Part shown: piece by piece, positions 44,507 through 54,848 of the stretch
Position numbering within the stretch: the first letter of the stretch is position 1
How the letters are laid out: the number at the start of each line of letters is the position of its first letter
From: Dermacentor variabilis
Lineage: Eukaryota; Arthropoda; Arachnida; Ixodida; Ixodidae
Direction: 5' to 3'
DNA length: 64,000 bases
Assembly: GCF_050947875.1 (NCBI RefSeq)
Contig: NC_134568.1
Span: 216,301,648 to 216,365,647 of the forward strand
Translations under genes and position numbers: made by a program
The notes under the pieces: generated by a model
The model's database searches: none
What the model was told of the DNA's origin: nothing
The model's input: only the letters and a program-made list of their open reading frames with translations

Positions 44507-44658
44507 AAATGGGCCTTAACTTGAAGCTCATGCTTGACTTCGTCAAAATAACGTTTGATGTGAACCCGCCGAAGGAAACGCAATGAGCGTTTTGGACACA
44601 GTCACTTCAGGCATCATCTAGATTAAGTGAAGTATGAGCTTCAAGTCAAGGCACATTT
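44507..44658. repeat. 29-bp inverted repeat with 94-base spacer
   Basis: 44507-44535 (AAATGGGCCTTAACTTGAAG...) pairs with 44630-44658 with three mismatches. Could form a stem-loop or be a tiny MITE. No target duplication recognised. Confidence 0.6.
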
Positions 44659-45881
44659 ACGAGTACGGGAGTAATTGTCTGCAAGAACCCATCTCAACTT
44701 CTGTAGAGGAGAACAAGAAATGGTGGCCTACTAATCCACAACCTCTAGGATGCTGCAGGGCGGAAACAGCAGCAATTTGCGTTCGAAAATGCAAATCTAT
44801 AAGCGTTTGTACCGAGTTCAAGTGAGCCGACTCGACCAACTTCCCTCGGAAACGCCACGCTAGCGGCGGTTGGAAGTCCGTGACCCAACTTTGCCGAGCG
44901 CGCGCTCCCTTCGGCGTAACGGAACGTTAGCTGCACGCCACGCCTCTGCGCTTCGCCTTTTTCACCTGTTCCGAGGCTCGGCGGATTCGAGTGCACGACA
45001 GCGGTGGCCTTGCACGCACCGCGATGGCGCAAGCACATCGCGCGTGGCCACTACGGTAAACGACCGGTTCCAGCGACTCGGCTTGGGAGAACATTATCGC
45101 GGCTCCACGGATAATCCCACTTGCACAGCCGGCGGGACCTGCGTGTGCACAAACGTTCAACAGCGCGCCGCAACGACAGGCAGATGCTCAGCTGCGCGGA
45201 ACGGTTCCCTGTCGTACGTATATCCTGTACTGTTTGTACCGTTATGACATCCGGTGTACTGCGTGGCTCGTTAGTGCATCGGCCGTAATTTAGAGAAAGC
45301 GCTCTGCATCCGTTATGTAAACACTGAATGATGACGGATGAGTGACGGTCCCAACGCTGTCGCGTGGGGCTGTGAACAGAGCCGTGTAGATGGAGAGCTT
45401 GACTTGCACCGAAATCTAAGCACTACGGGCGTCTTCAGCTAAACTAAACCATACTAAATCGGCCAGTACAATCCGTGTGGTCCGTGTGCGCCTGACAGTG
45501 CGGAGCATAATTTTTTCCCAATCGAGTTCCTTACTTATACCACATTTTTGTCCATTGCGGTTTGCCAATTTAGCCATAATTTTGACGAGTGAGTTCTCAA
45601 CAATGCCTATGCAGTCGTTCCCGCGTGCTGAAGCATTATCGGCCGGCGTTTTGCCATTGGCGGTATTTTGGACAACGAACACAGGTTTTTCTTGCTGTCA
45701 CTAAATTGTAAGAATCGTTAGCTTGCTCGAGCAGCCGTGTAATTTTAACAACGAACGCGCGGTGATTACCACTAGGTGCGTGTTACAAGGTGGGCGTGAC
45801 AGCTAAACAAAATGCTGCTCCGAACAAGAGCAACAACAATAATATTGACAATGACAAAAAAGGCACTCATGCATCGGTGGT
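44659..45881. other. No recognisable feature
   Basis: GC-rich 44840-45250, then mixed. A minus-strand 88-codon frame (45682-45416) and a + strand 125-codon frame (44870-45247) overlap other frames and show no motif. Confidence 0.35.
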
Positions 45882-45901
45882 TTATTTATTTATTTATTTC
45901 G
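45882..45901 (-). repeat. (AAATA)n 3' tail of the CR1-like LINE
   Basis: Four TTTAT units on the + strand. They end directly at the conserved 3' UTR of the LINE (CGTGTACCCTCAGGGCCAGG). Confidence 0.75.
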
Positions 45902-46046
45902 TGTACCCTCAGGGCCAGGGGCATTAACGAGGGGAGTGGTTACATCAAATACAGAAAAAAAAGTACAGCGCAGTAAAATGGTTAATAGTACATAAATAGA
46001 TGGCTCTCGGTTATACAGTGCTATCCGAGTGTTCCTGGAGTGCTGG

Positions 46047-47876
46047 TTAATAAAATGAAATACGGTGCATGCAGTGCAGTAATACAGTGTTCCGGTAATA
46101 CAAAAAGAGCGATACAATTGGTAGTACGAAAACATGAATGCAATGCTCTTGTTTGGTTGAGGCGGGTAGGCGATTCCACTCAGCAGATGTACGCGGAAGG
46201 AATGAATGAGATATGACATTGGTTTGGCATAATGGAATTCCAACTTTGTTATTGTGATCTAACCTTGAAGAAATGTATTGAGGAGGGGAGATAAGTTCAT
46301 CGCGAAGGGAAGGATGATGAAATATCTTATGAAAAAGTTCAAGCCTAAGGCCTTTACGGCGAGAGGCTAAAGATGGCAAATCAAGGTTTAATTTCATTAC
46401 AGAAGTGCTGGCAATTCGGTTATAATTAGAAAAAAAACGAAACGAGCAGAGTTATTTTGTACCATTTTTAATGAGTGAATTAGGTTTTTCTGAAAGGGAT
46501 CCCAAACTGCCCCGGCGTACTCAAACTTTGAGCGGACTAGTGACTTGTATAGCATTAATTTTAGGGAAGACGGTGCCTTAGTGAAATTGCGTTTTAGGTA
46601 TCCCAGCATGCGGTTAGCGTTTTAATTACGTAAGAAGCGTGCATGGACCACGAGAGCTTTCTAGTAATATGGGTACCAAGATATTTGTAGGATGAAACAG
46701 GGTCTAAGGGGAGATTATTAACGCAGTAAGAAGGAAGCTGGTTAGAACTTCTGGACACGCGCATAAATTTACATTTTTTTAATATTTAATTCCATTGACC
46801 ATGATTGGCACCAAGTAGAAATAGCGTTAAGGTCGGATTGAAGAGAGGATATATCAGTGTCGCATATTATTTCCCTGAATATTACGCAATCATCGGCGAA
46901 TTAATGAATGTTAGAGGAAACACAAGAGGGTAGATCATTTATGTAAATTAAAAAAAGGAGGGGACCAAGTACCGGCCCTTGAGGTACGCCGGACTGTACT
47001 CTGCTTGGTTGTGAGTTTGATTCATTAGCAAAGACAAACTGAACGGTTAGAAAGAAAGCACTCAAGCCATGCAAGCAGTCTGGGATCAATGTTAATTCGA
47101 TTCAGCTTAAACATTAGAAGGTTATGGCACACTTTGTCAAACGCTTTCGAAAAGTCTAAAAATATACAGTCGGCAGTAGAAGAGCGGTCAAGAATGACGT
47201 TTAGCTTATGCGTAAATAAAACTAGTGTTTCACATGAATATGTCTTGCGGAAGCCATGTTGAGATGGTGAAAAGAATGAATTAGTTTCAAGAAAGCTAGC
47301 GAGATTAGAGGCAAGTATATGTTCTAACATCTTACATTGAATGGAAGTGAGCGAGATAGGGCGGTAGTTATATGGAGAATGCTTGTCAGCCGACTTATGG
47401 AGTGGGATCACCTTCCCGATCTTCCATTCAGCAGGCAAAGAACCCTTATCTAGCGACTGTTGGAATATCACTGCTAGAAAAATTGAAGAGTAACAGCTAG
47501 TGCTTTTCAAAAATTTCGCGTTTATTAAATCGTGTCCTGGAGCCGAAGACAGTTTTAAAGATGAGATAATTGGTATGATGCCTGCTGATTCAATGATTAT
47601 GGGAAACATTGCTTGGTAATCGTAGTCGTGCGTGGATGGAAGAGTAATGTGTGTATTTGATGAAAAGTTGTGCATGAAAACATCATTAAGTGTGGACGCA
47701 CATTCGTCAGTTGGAATAACATTTCCAGAGCTGTCGATTAAGGTTATCATGTCATCCGCCTTGGGGTTAATGACGCGCCAGAATTTCTTGGTGTCGGTTT
47801 TAAGCATTGATGGCAAGGTATGGCCAAGAAAGTGATCCTTGGCTTGTTTAAATGCGGCTACATTCTCATCTGCCAC
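46047..47876 (-). pseudogene. CR1-like RT and C-terminal region
   Basis: From 47876: KFWRVINPKADDMITLIDSS, SSLKLSSAPGHDLINAKFLK, EWKIGKVIPLHKSADKHSPY, NYRPISLTSIQCKMLEHILA, QHGFRKTYSCETLVLFTHK, DCIFLDFSKAFDKVCHNLLM (catalytic Asp). After a frameshift near 47040 comes [20 protein letters not shown]. The catalytic box FADDCVIFR is intact near 46890, but preceded by a TAA. The thumb and C-terminal frames (KSLVRSKFEYAGAVWDPF, TSAEWNRLPAS) follow. Non-functional, but decay is modest. Confidence 0.85.
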
Positions 47877-47891
47877 CAGTTTGTACTTGGT

Positions 47892-48890
47892 TCAGCGGTT
47901 TACGCTAGGTGAACGTTTGGCTAAATTGTGCAGGCGTTTCTTTTTATTAGACAGGCGCCTGAGACGGATGTTATACCATGGGGCGTTTAGATTACATGCA
48001 AGGGTGCGCAGTGGGATGTATTTTTTTTTTGTTATTTCAGGAATTTTTGTACCAAACATATTCCAGTTGGTATGAACGCTACGGCTGTCGAAGTTGTTTA
48101 AAAACACGTCTAGAAAAGCAAATAATTCGGCGTTGATGGTTTCAAAATTTCCTTTCGCGTAGTCTCGAAAAGATTTGAATTTTTTACCGGGTTTTGGTCG
48201 CAAAATATTTGCGCCGAAAGAAAGTGCCGAATGGTCGCCCAAGCCGGGTAAATAGGTGATGTCGGAAACTAGGTCAGGCCGCGATGTTAATACAAGGTCA
48301 AGTGTGTTCTGAACGGATTCGGTAGTTCGTGTGGGTTGAGTAACAAGTTGTGAAAGTGAAAAAACAGTGCACATGTCTAAGAACTCATTGGCTAATGAAG
48401 AAAAAGGGCGTAAAGTTGGAGGTTCAGTGTTCCATATTATGTTCGGTAGATTAAAATCGCCAAACAAAAATAAAGGTAATGTAGAATGACGGGATGTAAC
48501 AATGTTAATGATATCATGCATCTCATTTACGAAATTAGATGAATAAGTGGGGGGGGGGCGGTAATAAACACCAATGATTATCTTCTGGCGATTTATTTCA
48601 ATGATGACCCAAACAGTTTCGAGGTCAGTATTGACATGAATGCACTGAGATGGAAATCTTTAGAAATGGCTAAGAGCACGCCGCCTCCCTGACGCAGTGT
48701 ACGGTCACAACGATACAGTGAAAAATGGTGTGCAGTTTGAAGAATTTCGTTATCTTGAATCTGTGAATGTAGCCACGTTTCGGTAAGCACAAAAATGTCA
48801 GCATTGCAAGCTAGTCTCCAATGCAGATGCTAAGGAAGTGCGCTTATTCATGATGCTTCGAATATTAGTAAAGAACACAGATACGATGCA
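47892..48890 (-). pseudogene. CR1-like AP endonuclease
   Basis: The start reads VFFTNIRSIMNKRTSLASAL, a frameshift near 48810 leads to FVLTETWLHSQIQDNEI (catalytic Glu), and CDRTLRQGGGVLLAI follows. After another frameshift near 48650 the frame restores VIIEINRQKIIIGVYYRPP. The open 209-codon frame from 48521 has LPLFLFGDFNLPNIIW (GDFN), SLSQLVTQPTRT, TLDLVLTSRPDLV and GLGDHSALSFG (catalytic GDHS/His). A TGA at about 47890 separates it from the RT. One break sits next to a run of G at 48549-48557. Confidence 0.82.
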
Positions 48891-48919
48891 TGATTCTCGT
48901 CCACATCCCTCACGTTTTC

Positions 48920-49728
48920 CTAACTGGGCATCTGCTGGGAATTTACATGCCGGCCGTTATCTCGTGGTTCATATGGCGCATGCTCGTTGACGGTGTCTGT
49001 CGCCAGATCATAGAACTGTTTTTTTTTTTCATTATTAGTGTGGTGTACCTTAACTGGAAAGGGCATGGTTGGGGCTGGCTTTTAGCGTACTCAATTAGTT
49101 TTTTACGGACGTGACGGGTGGCGGGCGAAAAATCTTCGGAGGTAGAAATACCCTTTTCTTTCAGCTGTGCGCGCATGGAAAGTACTTTGTCTTTTATTTT
49201 TGTGCTGGTGAATTTAACTACAATTGGGCGACACTTACTAGGCGTGTAGTATCTAATGCGATGAGCACGTTCGATTGCCGTGTCAGGCAGGCTGTCGATT
49301 ACGTCAGTCAGTGCTTCTCTTATGCGTGATTCGGACTGTTCCCACGATTCGTGAGAGTCACGGATGCCATGAAATACGAGGTTATTGCGTCGCGATCTGT
49401 CCTCAAGTTCGTCAACACGCAGCAGTAAAGAGTCAAGCCGAGTTGTTTGGGCTTGAGCCGACGCCTGAATGCCAGTCATTTCATCATCGAGATGGTCTAA
49501 AACATTTGTTTTTGCTTCAAGGTTGTCCAATCTTTTCTGGATACATTCCATTTTGGTCTCGATATTCTTTTGACCGACCTTAAAAGCCTTGACGTCGTTA
49601 ACCAACTCGGCCTGGCCCTTAGCAGATTGTACAGAACGAGCCTGAAGATCTTTTAACAGCCGGAAAAGGACTTCCGTCTGCTCAGAAGCATTTGAGGGCA
49701 AATTCTGCAGCTCAAGTAATGCCTCAGT
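48920..49728 (-). pseudogene. CR1-like ORF1 protein: coiled coil, RRM, C-terminal domain
   Basis: RNA-binding chaperone-type ORF1. A long coiled coil (LFRLLKDLQARSVQSAKGQA, LDNLEAKTNVLDHLDDEMTG, LLLRVDELEDRSRRNNLVFH) runs into the RRM start (RRNNLVFHGI). Then come IERAHRIRYYTPSKCRPIVV and the C-terminal AQLKEKGISTSEDFSPATRH block. A one-base slip in a run of A (the T run at about 49019-49030 on +) shifts the last 30 codons. The ancestral stop is at 48920-48922. Upstream, the frame is continuous with the 2A leader except for the solo LTR. Confidence 0.8.
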
Positions 49729-50270
49729 TGTGGGGTCTCTCCTCCCGTACTCTTGGGACAAAGGAACGACAACACAGTAGTGCAAACAATCACAAGGGCA
49801 TTTATTGCACCTTTCATAGATCAATGCCTGCTAGCCGAGTTGCTATCCACAAAACATGCCGATGGGCGCGCGACAAATCTAGAAGTCCGACTTACCGCGA
49901 CCGCATAGCGAGCGAATATGTTCGCCCCATGCTGGATCCCAACGCCTGGTCGTTCGCGTGTACGGTCACGCCAACGGTGGCGCATTCCAAGGCGGCCACG
50001 CGAGACGGTCTCGCAGAAGCATGGGTCGGCGCACGCGCAGCACGGCACGTCCGTCCCGCTTGCTTCCCGAACCCCAAAAAGAGAGCGCCTACTGCTCCCG
50101 CACCCAAGTAACCCCGCCGGTAGCAGCGCAACACTCGCGCCATCTCTCGCGCTGCGCTTCAACCACATCGACCGCCGCGGGCGTCACGCAGGCCACGCGG
50201 CGAAGCGGGATTGCAGGAGATGGGGGAAAACAAGATATCTGGGGACGCGCGTGAGTCGCGCATCCCCACA
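49729..50270 (-). repeat. Solo LTR inside CR1 ORF1, TSD CAGT
   Basis: 542 bases with perfect 7-bp inverted ends (TGTGGGG...CCCCACA), flanked by CAGT (49725-49728 and 50271-50274). On the minus strand it includes a TGCAATAAATGCCC polyadenylation site near its end. It is a different LTR family from those at 22068 and 34565. Without it and one CAGT, the two halves of ORF1 are in frame. Confidence 0.9.
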
Positions 50271-50274
50271 CAGT

Positions 50275-50766
50275 ACGCGTAGTAGGACTCGGATTAGTTT
50301 CCACGTCACCTGAGCGCATTAACAGCAACGCCATAGAGAAACAATCTCCGACAATTTCACAGAGCCCTTGATGGCACGGAAGCAAGAGCAAAAATGGGTC
50401 GTCACCTTTATTAGCATAAAGCGGAAAGTTTTTCAAGACCTGCGAAGTGGAAAGGTGCGCTGTATGAGCCATGGTGCTCCAGATGCTGCTTCCGTGCCAA
50501 CTAAACGGACTGACGCTCGCACAGCCGCTTAAGTTGCCACTGCGATGTGACGACACAGTTGACGACGATGGTGCGCAGAAGGCTGGGCGCAGTAGTTGTA
50601 GTGGGTCGATGTGGAGATAGTTGCCGGTCTGCTGGTAGATTGTGGCCTTGCTTGATAGTTGTAGTGGTTGCGAAGGGTCATACTCCGAATACGCTGTGCA
50701 CGGACATAGCAGCAGCAAGAACGCGAAGATCGCCTGCGAAGTGGAAAGGTGCGCTGTATGAGCCAT
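50275..50766 (-). pseudogene. CR1-like ORF1 N-terminal leader with signal-like helix and 2A-like motif
   Basis: Open frame from MAHTAHLSTSQAIFAFLLLL: polar start, hydrophobic core and small residues (CPCTAYS), like a signal peptide. The MAHTAHLSTSQ start recurs 98 codons later (see 50441), followed by VLKNFPLYANKGDDPFLLLL. Then comes FSMALLLMRSGDVETNPSP, matching the 2A consensus D(V/I)ExNPGP except Ser for Gly. The 2A motif makes ribosomes skip a peptide bond. Known 2A-like peptides occur at the N-terminus of some non-LTR retrotransposons, for example in sea urchin. The leader would then be released from the RNA-binding part. The Gly loss probably disables this copy. Confidence 0.6.
50284..50319 (-). 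other. 2A-like motif in CR1 ORF1
   Basis: Encodes MRSGDVETNPSP after a Leu-rich stretch. The consensus upstream part and D-V-E-x-N-P are present. The pre-skip Gly is Ser. The final Pro is present. Confidence 0.7.
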
Positions 50767-50800
50767 GGTGCTCCAAATGCTGCTTCCGTGGATTCACGAA
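50441..50800 (-). repeat. Duplicated ~57-bp cassette in the CR1 leader
   Basis: The bases from CCTGCGAAGTGGAAAGGTGC to the CACGGAAGCAGC end (+ orientation) occur at about 50440-50497 and 50734-50792, offset by 294 nt (98 codons). The repeat carries the ATG and the MAHTAHLSTSQ codons, and both copies are followed by AG/G. Confidence 0.75.
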
Positions 50801-50966
50801 AAAAAAGAAAGCCTGGACAATGTAACGACTCCAATTCCAGTGCTTTTTCCCTTTCGCACGCCGTCAGCGGTCTGAGCAGCGCTATGCCTGCACTTTATCA
50901 CCAGGATCGGCTGGTCGTTAGCTTTGGATAAGAATGGAATATGATCGAGCGAAAGGAATCGTTACT

Positions 50967-51101
50967 TGAAAAGGCGGCAGCGCAATAAGACAAGGAAGGA
51001 GAGGAGACGATAATTAAGGACGAGCTCTGATCGTGTACCAGCGCTCGTCCTTAATTGTCGTCTCGTCTCCGTCCTTGTCTTATTGCGCTGCCGCCTTTTC
51101 A
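50967..51101. repeat. Strong hairpin, ~58-bp arms, 17-base loop
   Basis: The left arm (50967-51025, TGAAAAGGCGGCAGCGCAAT...) is the near-perfect inverse of the right arm (51043-51101). The loop is TCTGATCGTGTACCAGC. No coding sense; could be a tiny MITE, a foldback remnant or a structured RNA source. The arms share no similarity to other repeats in the window. Confidence 0.85.
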
Positions 51102-51743
51102 CATATGTACCGAAACGCCCAATTTGCTGCTTTAATGAACGAATCGTGACATTATACCGGCCGAGAACTCGAGAATCGTGACCGTCAATTGCTTGTTATA
51201 TGTAGAAATCGTTGCGCAGCCTCGTGTGAAACACGTATAGGTAAGGCTAGCATTGCTCATTGCACTGCATCGTTTAGTAATTTCAGATTGCCCGTAGCAC
51301 AGTTTCGGCACTCATGCATCTTATACCGCGGTTTATGTGTTCACTTTCATACGCTCGCACATCTATGTTTACATCTCACGTGTACCGAGGCAACGTTCCA
51401 AAGCTAAATACGTGAAGGAGGGAAAACAAGCAGTACATGACATTTTTGCTTTATCACTGCTGGATGTCATGCGCATATAGTATTTGTCATATGAGAAAAA
51501 CGGGAAATTTCGTTGGTTTGATTCCCAAGAAAATTATCATTTAAAGCGTTCGAAGGAGTGTACTTACGTTGAAATTTCAGCTTTTATTCTTTCTTTTTCC
51601 CTCCTTTTTGTATATTTTGTTGACGGCTAGTTGCTATTAAAGATAAATTTGCGCCACGTTATTGCCGAGGTTACAAAAGATGCGGTCAGAAAAGAGCGAC
51701 TAGCAGAATCAGTCAGACGTGCTTCGTGAATAGTCCAGGGGAT
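51102..51743. other. No recognisable feature
   Basis: AT-leaning spacer between hairpin and palindromic MITE with only short frames. Confidence 0.35.
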
Positions 51744-52417
51744 ACACAGCGTGTTTCAGCGAACACTTTCAAAATTTTTTAAAGGTTGCCTGTGGCAGAG
51801 AGCTCAATTCTAGTTTATGAGTCGGTCTACTCGAAGCGGCGGACACTACTTGCACAAAAAATTGAAACGCAAAATAGACTAATTATTAAGAATTCACTAA
51901 TGAACTTTCTAGCTGATTATCGTATGACCCATATTGCAATCTACAAATTCTAGCAGTGGACTTTGCAAGGCGGATCCACTTGGAACGAATTCTCAGGACG
52001 ACACCAGTTTCGAGATATAAATTCCCGAACTTTGCAGAGAAATGTATTGGCGCTCCAATTGTGTGCTTCAGCGTATGAGACGACGTTTTGTTAACAAATT
52101 AACTGGAACACCAATGCATTTCTCCGCAAAGTTCGGGAATTTATATCTCGAAACTGGTGTCATCTTGAATATTCGTTCCAAGTGGATCCGCCTTGCGAAG
52201 TCCACTGCTAGAATTTGTAGATTGCAATATGGGCCATAATGTAACTAGCTAAAAACTGAATTAGTGAATTTTTATTAATTAGACGGTTTCGGATCTCAAT
52301 TTTTTGTGCAAGTATTGTCCGCCGCTTCGAGTAGACCAGCTCATGAACTAGAATTGTGATATTTGCCACAGGCAACTTTTAAATATTTTTGAAAGTTTTC
52401 GCTGAAACACCCTGTAT
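51744..52417. mobile_element. Palindromic MITE with ~300-bp arms
   Basis: The left half, starting CAGCGTGTTTCAGCGAA at about 51748, is an imperfect inverse of the right half, which ends TTCGCTGAAACACCCTG at 52415. The arms match down to a centre near 52050-52100. The ends resemble mariner-type CAGGGTGTT termini and abut TA/CA bases. No ORF. A related fragment is at 41675-41768. Confidence 0.8.
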
Positions 52418-52553
52418 ACTGCGACGATCACTTCGGCGATACTATCGCCTTCGCCTGACGTAGTGCTATCGACGTCAAGCGCGCGCTGATTGGCTGGTTG
52501 ACCAGTACGTCGCGCAAAGGCGATAGTATCGCCGAAATAATCGTCAGAGTATA
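52414..52553. repeat. Small palindromic element (~140 bp)
   Basis: TATACTGCGACGATCACTTC at the left pairs with a right arm that reads TATACTCTGACGATTATTTC on the minus strand, and both continue CGGCGATACTATCGCC. The arms are about 50 bases. The left end overlaps the TATA at the end of the preceding MITE. Likely a miniature TA-target element. Confidence 0.75.
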
Positions 52554-54248
52554 CATATCCGAGGTGACACTGTTGCCGATAGTGATCATCGCAAAATACG
52601 TCCCCATATTTGCCAACTTGTTCTGTTCCGGCCTTTTCTTCTTTTGCCTCCATCATGACATACCAACAAGCCCAACGTGCAACTTTAGTCTACCAAAGGA
52701 CAAGCAAAAAAATGAAAGAGAAACAAATGGTAGAAAATGCAGCGTCACACAATTATAGGCACAAGTTAAAGAGAGAAAAAAAAAGCTCACTAAGAGCAAA
52801 CGCGAGCAAACCATGACGGTATACATAGAAGCTTGGTTACACGTAACAAAACAAAACAAAAAAACTTCGCAGAGCGCATGTCATCCTTGTAATGTCTGGA
52901 TATCGTGCATATGGCCAAGATCTAAGAAAATATCCTGAAAGGGCCTTTAGCGTAAATTCTCCAGCATTCTAAGCTTGAACCACAGTTTTCGCCTCTGCCG
53001 GGCATACACGCGAGATGTCCTCACCTGGTTTAACACAAGCACGTCATACGGATTCAGCGCGCCCAATTTTACTTAGGAAGTCGTTTCTGAATGGAAGGCC
53101 TAATGCTGGAGTCGATGAAATAGTTTCCGCGTCTCTGTGTAAACTAATAGAGTCCGAATTTTAGTCCAGGGCCCGCTGCATGCAGAATTATCTTTTTGCT
53201 GCGTCGACGAAAACATTTTATCGAAAAAAAAAAGAACCTTCCGTACTAAGTTTCCTCTAGATGTGCTTTATGCCACTTCTAAACAAAGGACTGATGCGTA
53301 GAGTCTGCCGTGTTCGTGGACCCGTTTTGCCAGTTCATCTGCTTGGTAATTTCTGGAAGCGCCAATGTAGCTGTGTGTCCATTGAAATACAACATTATGT
53401 CCAGGAGATGCTGCACCATGTGCACCTTCCGTGATTAAAATAATGTAGTGCCACTGTATGAGTTGTTAACTTGGATGTTGGTATGCATAGGCGCTGATTA
53501 CGGGGGGGGGGGAGGGGGGGAGGGGCCCGAGCTCCCTCCGGAGTTTTCCGGAGGTGGCCGAGCCCCTCCCGCCCGACGACGGTGATGCCGAAACCTACCC
53601 CTACCCCCCAACACACACACACACAACAAAAATTTCATTGCCAGAGTTTTGTCACCCACATCATTTGAGGTTTCTTTTGACTTGCCTCGGCTTTCCCACT
53701 TAAAATTTTATTGTGGCTAATGATTTGGGAATTTACCGCAAGAAACACACGAAACTAAGAAAGGACCGCACGAAGTGGTGGCTTATAGCTGACTGCATCA
53801 TTGTTGGCGCGGACGTGCACAGCTTTTAATGCATACTTTCACTTTATTTGCAAATCCTGACAATAGGAGGACAAGCGCATTAGAAGCACTAGCAGCGGCT
53901 GGCTCATCCATATTTTCTCACTTCAGCATTGTTCTAAATTTACACTTTAAACACCATGCACATATACAACATATTTAAATATACACGCAGGACAAAGTGC
54001 ATTATATATTTGAAAGTGAAGAAGGGCCAATTAAATATTATTTCTAAAGGTATGACTAGTATATGCCTAGAGAAGGAATATGTTGCTGTATGTTCACCTC
54101 GCTTCAAATTGCTTTGCGTGCTTTTTTGACCCCTTCGGCAGTCTTTTATCAACGGCGTGTGAAATGCACATGAATGATGTCCTCGACGGCCTTCGCTAGA
54201 TGTTTTACCGGAAACAATTCTAACAGTTGTCAGCAGCCTCGCCCATTT
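52554..54248. other. No recognisable gene; G-run repeat head at 53502
   Basis: Frames are short. 53502-53524 is a run of G and A like the heads of the repeat at 19617, followed by a GC-rich hairpin-like stretch (CTCCGGAG, CCGGAGG). The rest holds nothing I recognise. Confidence 0.35.
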
Positions 54249-54805
54249 GTGCTGCAATGGAATGTCAGGTCGATGCGACCGCGGCACGCTGACTAGTCCT
54301 TCGACTCATCGCTATGAAGACTCCACCAGACGTTATAGCGCTTCAGGAAACTAACGTTAGGAAAGACGAGTATCGATTGCCAGGCTTCGTGGGTGTCCAC
54401 AGTAACACTCGATGCGCGGAACCAGCTTGTGGCTCTTTCCAGTGTGTGGAGGCGGCGCATACGCGCAATGCTTCAAAAGCATCAGTGTACGTTCGTGCTG
54501 ACTTGGACTTCGCGGTTATTGACACAGACGGCATCTGTGACGATGAGTTTGAGTGTGTAGCTGTTACTGTGAGCCTCAAGGGTGTGTGTACGACGGCGGC
54601 AAGCATATACAACAGGCCTATACACGTTCTTCCGATACCTCGCTACTTGAGTGCTTAGTGTCTCGGTGTGGTGCATCGTTTGTGTTATGCGGAGATATTA
54701 ATGCCCACCATCCACGATGGTGTAGCCGTCCCCAAGACAATCATGGGGCAGAGATTAACGAGATCATTATAAAAAACGATCTCCAAATACTAGATACTAG
54801 AAATT
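54249..54805 (+). pseudogene. AP endonuclease of a second I-group-like LINE
   Basis: Frame VLQWNVRSMRPRHAD (the QWN start of such endonucleases) then stops; after a frameshift, PPDVIALQETNVRKDEYRLP with the catalytic Glu. Next come ASVYVRADLDFAVID and AVTVSLKGVCT. Another shift leads to FVLCGDINAHHPRWCSRPQD, the GDxNAHHPxW motif. It lies 0.55 kb upstream of an RT of similar type and strand; the DNA between has been replaced. LINE relic. Confidence 0.75.
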
Positions 54806-54848
54806 AGAAATACTAGATACTAGATACTAGAAATACTAGAAATTCATA
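54786..54848. repeat. ACTAGATACTAGAAAT simple repeat
   Basis: A run of ACTAGATACTAG and AAATACTAGA words about 60 bases long at the end of the endonuclease fragment. Looks like slippage-generated expansion. Confidence 0.7.

Larger units (their letters stand above)
45882..50835 (-). mobile_element. CR1-like LINE, near full length, with 2A-like motif in ORF1
   Basis: On the minus strand: leader with 2A-like motif (50766-50275), ORF1 coiled coil/RRM/CTD (49728-48920), endonuclease (48890-47892), RT and C-terminus (47876-46047), and an (AAATA)n 3' tail at 45901-45882. The RT motif [20 protein letters not shown] and the ORF1 layout place it in the CR1/L2 group. A solo LTR (49729-50270, TSD CAGT) splits ORF1. 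Damage is limited to a handful of frameshifts, several at homopolymers, and a few stops. Confidence 0.85.

Noticed and set aside
44870..45247. 125-codon + strand ORF
   Set aside because: GC-rich chance frame with an overlapping antisense frame; no motif.
49892..50313. Several GC-rich ORFs of 80-130 codons on both strands
   Set aside because: All lie in the solo LTR 49729-50270 or cross its edge, and share no protein motif.
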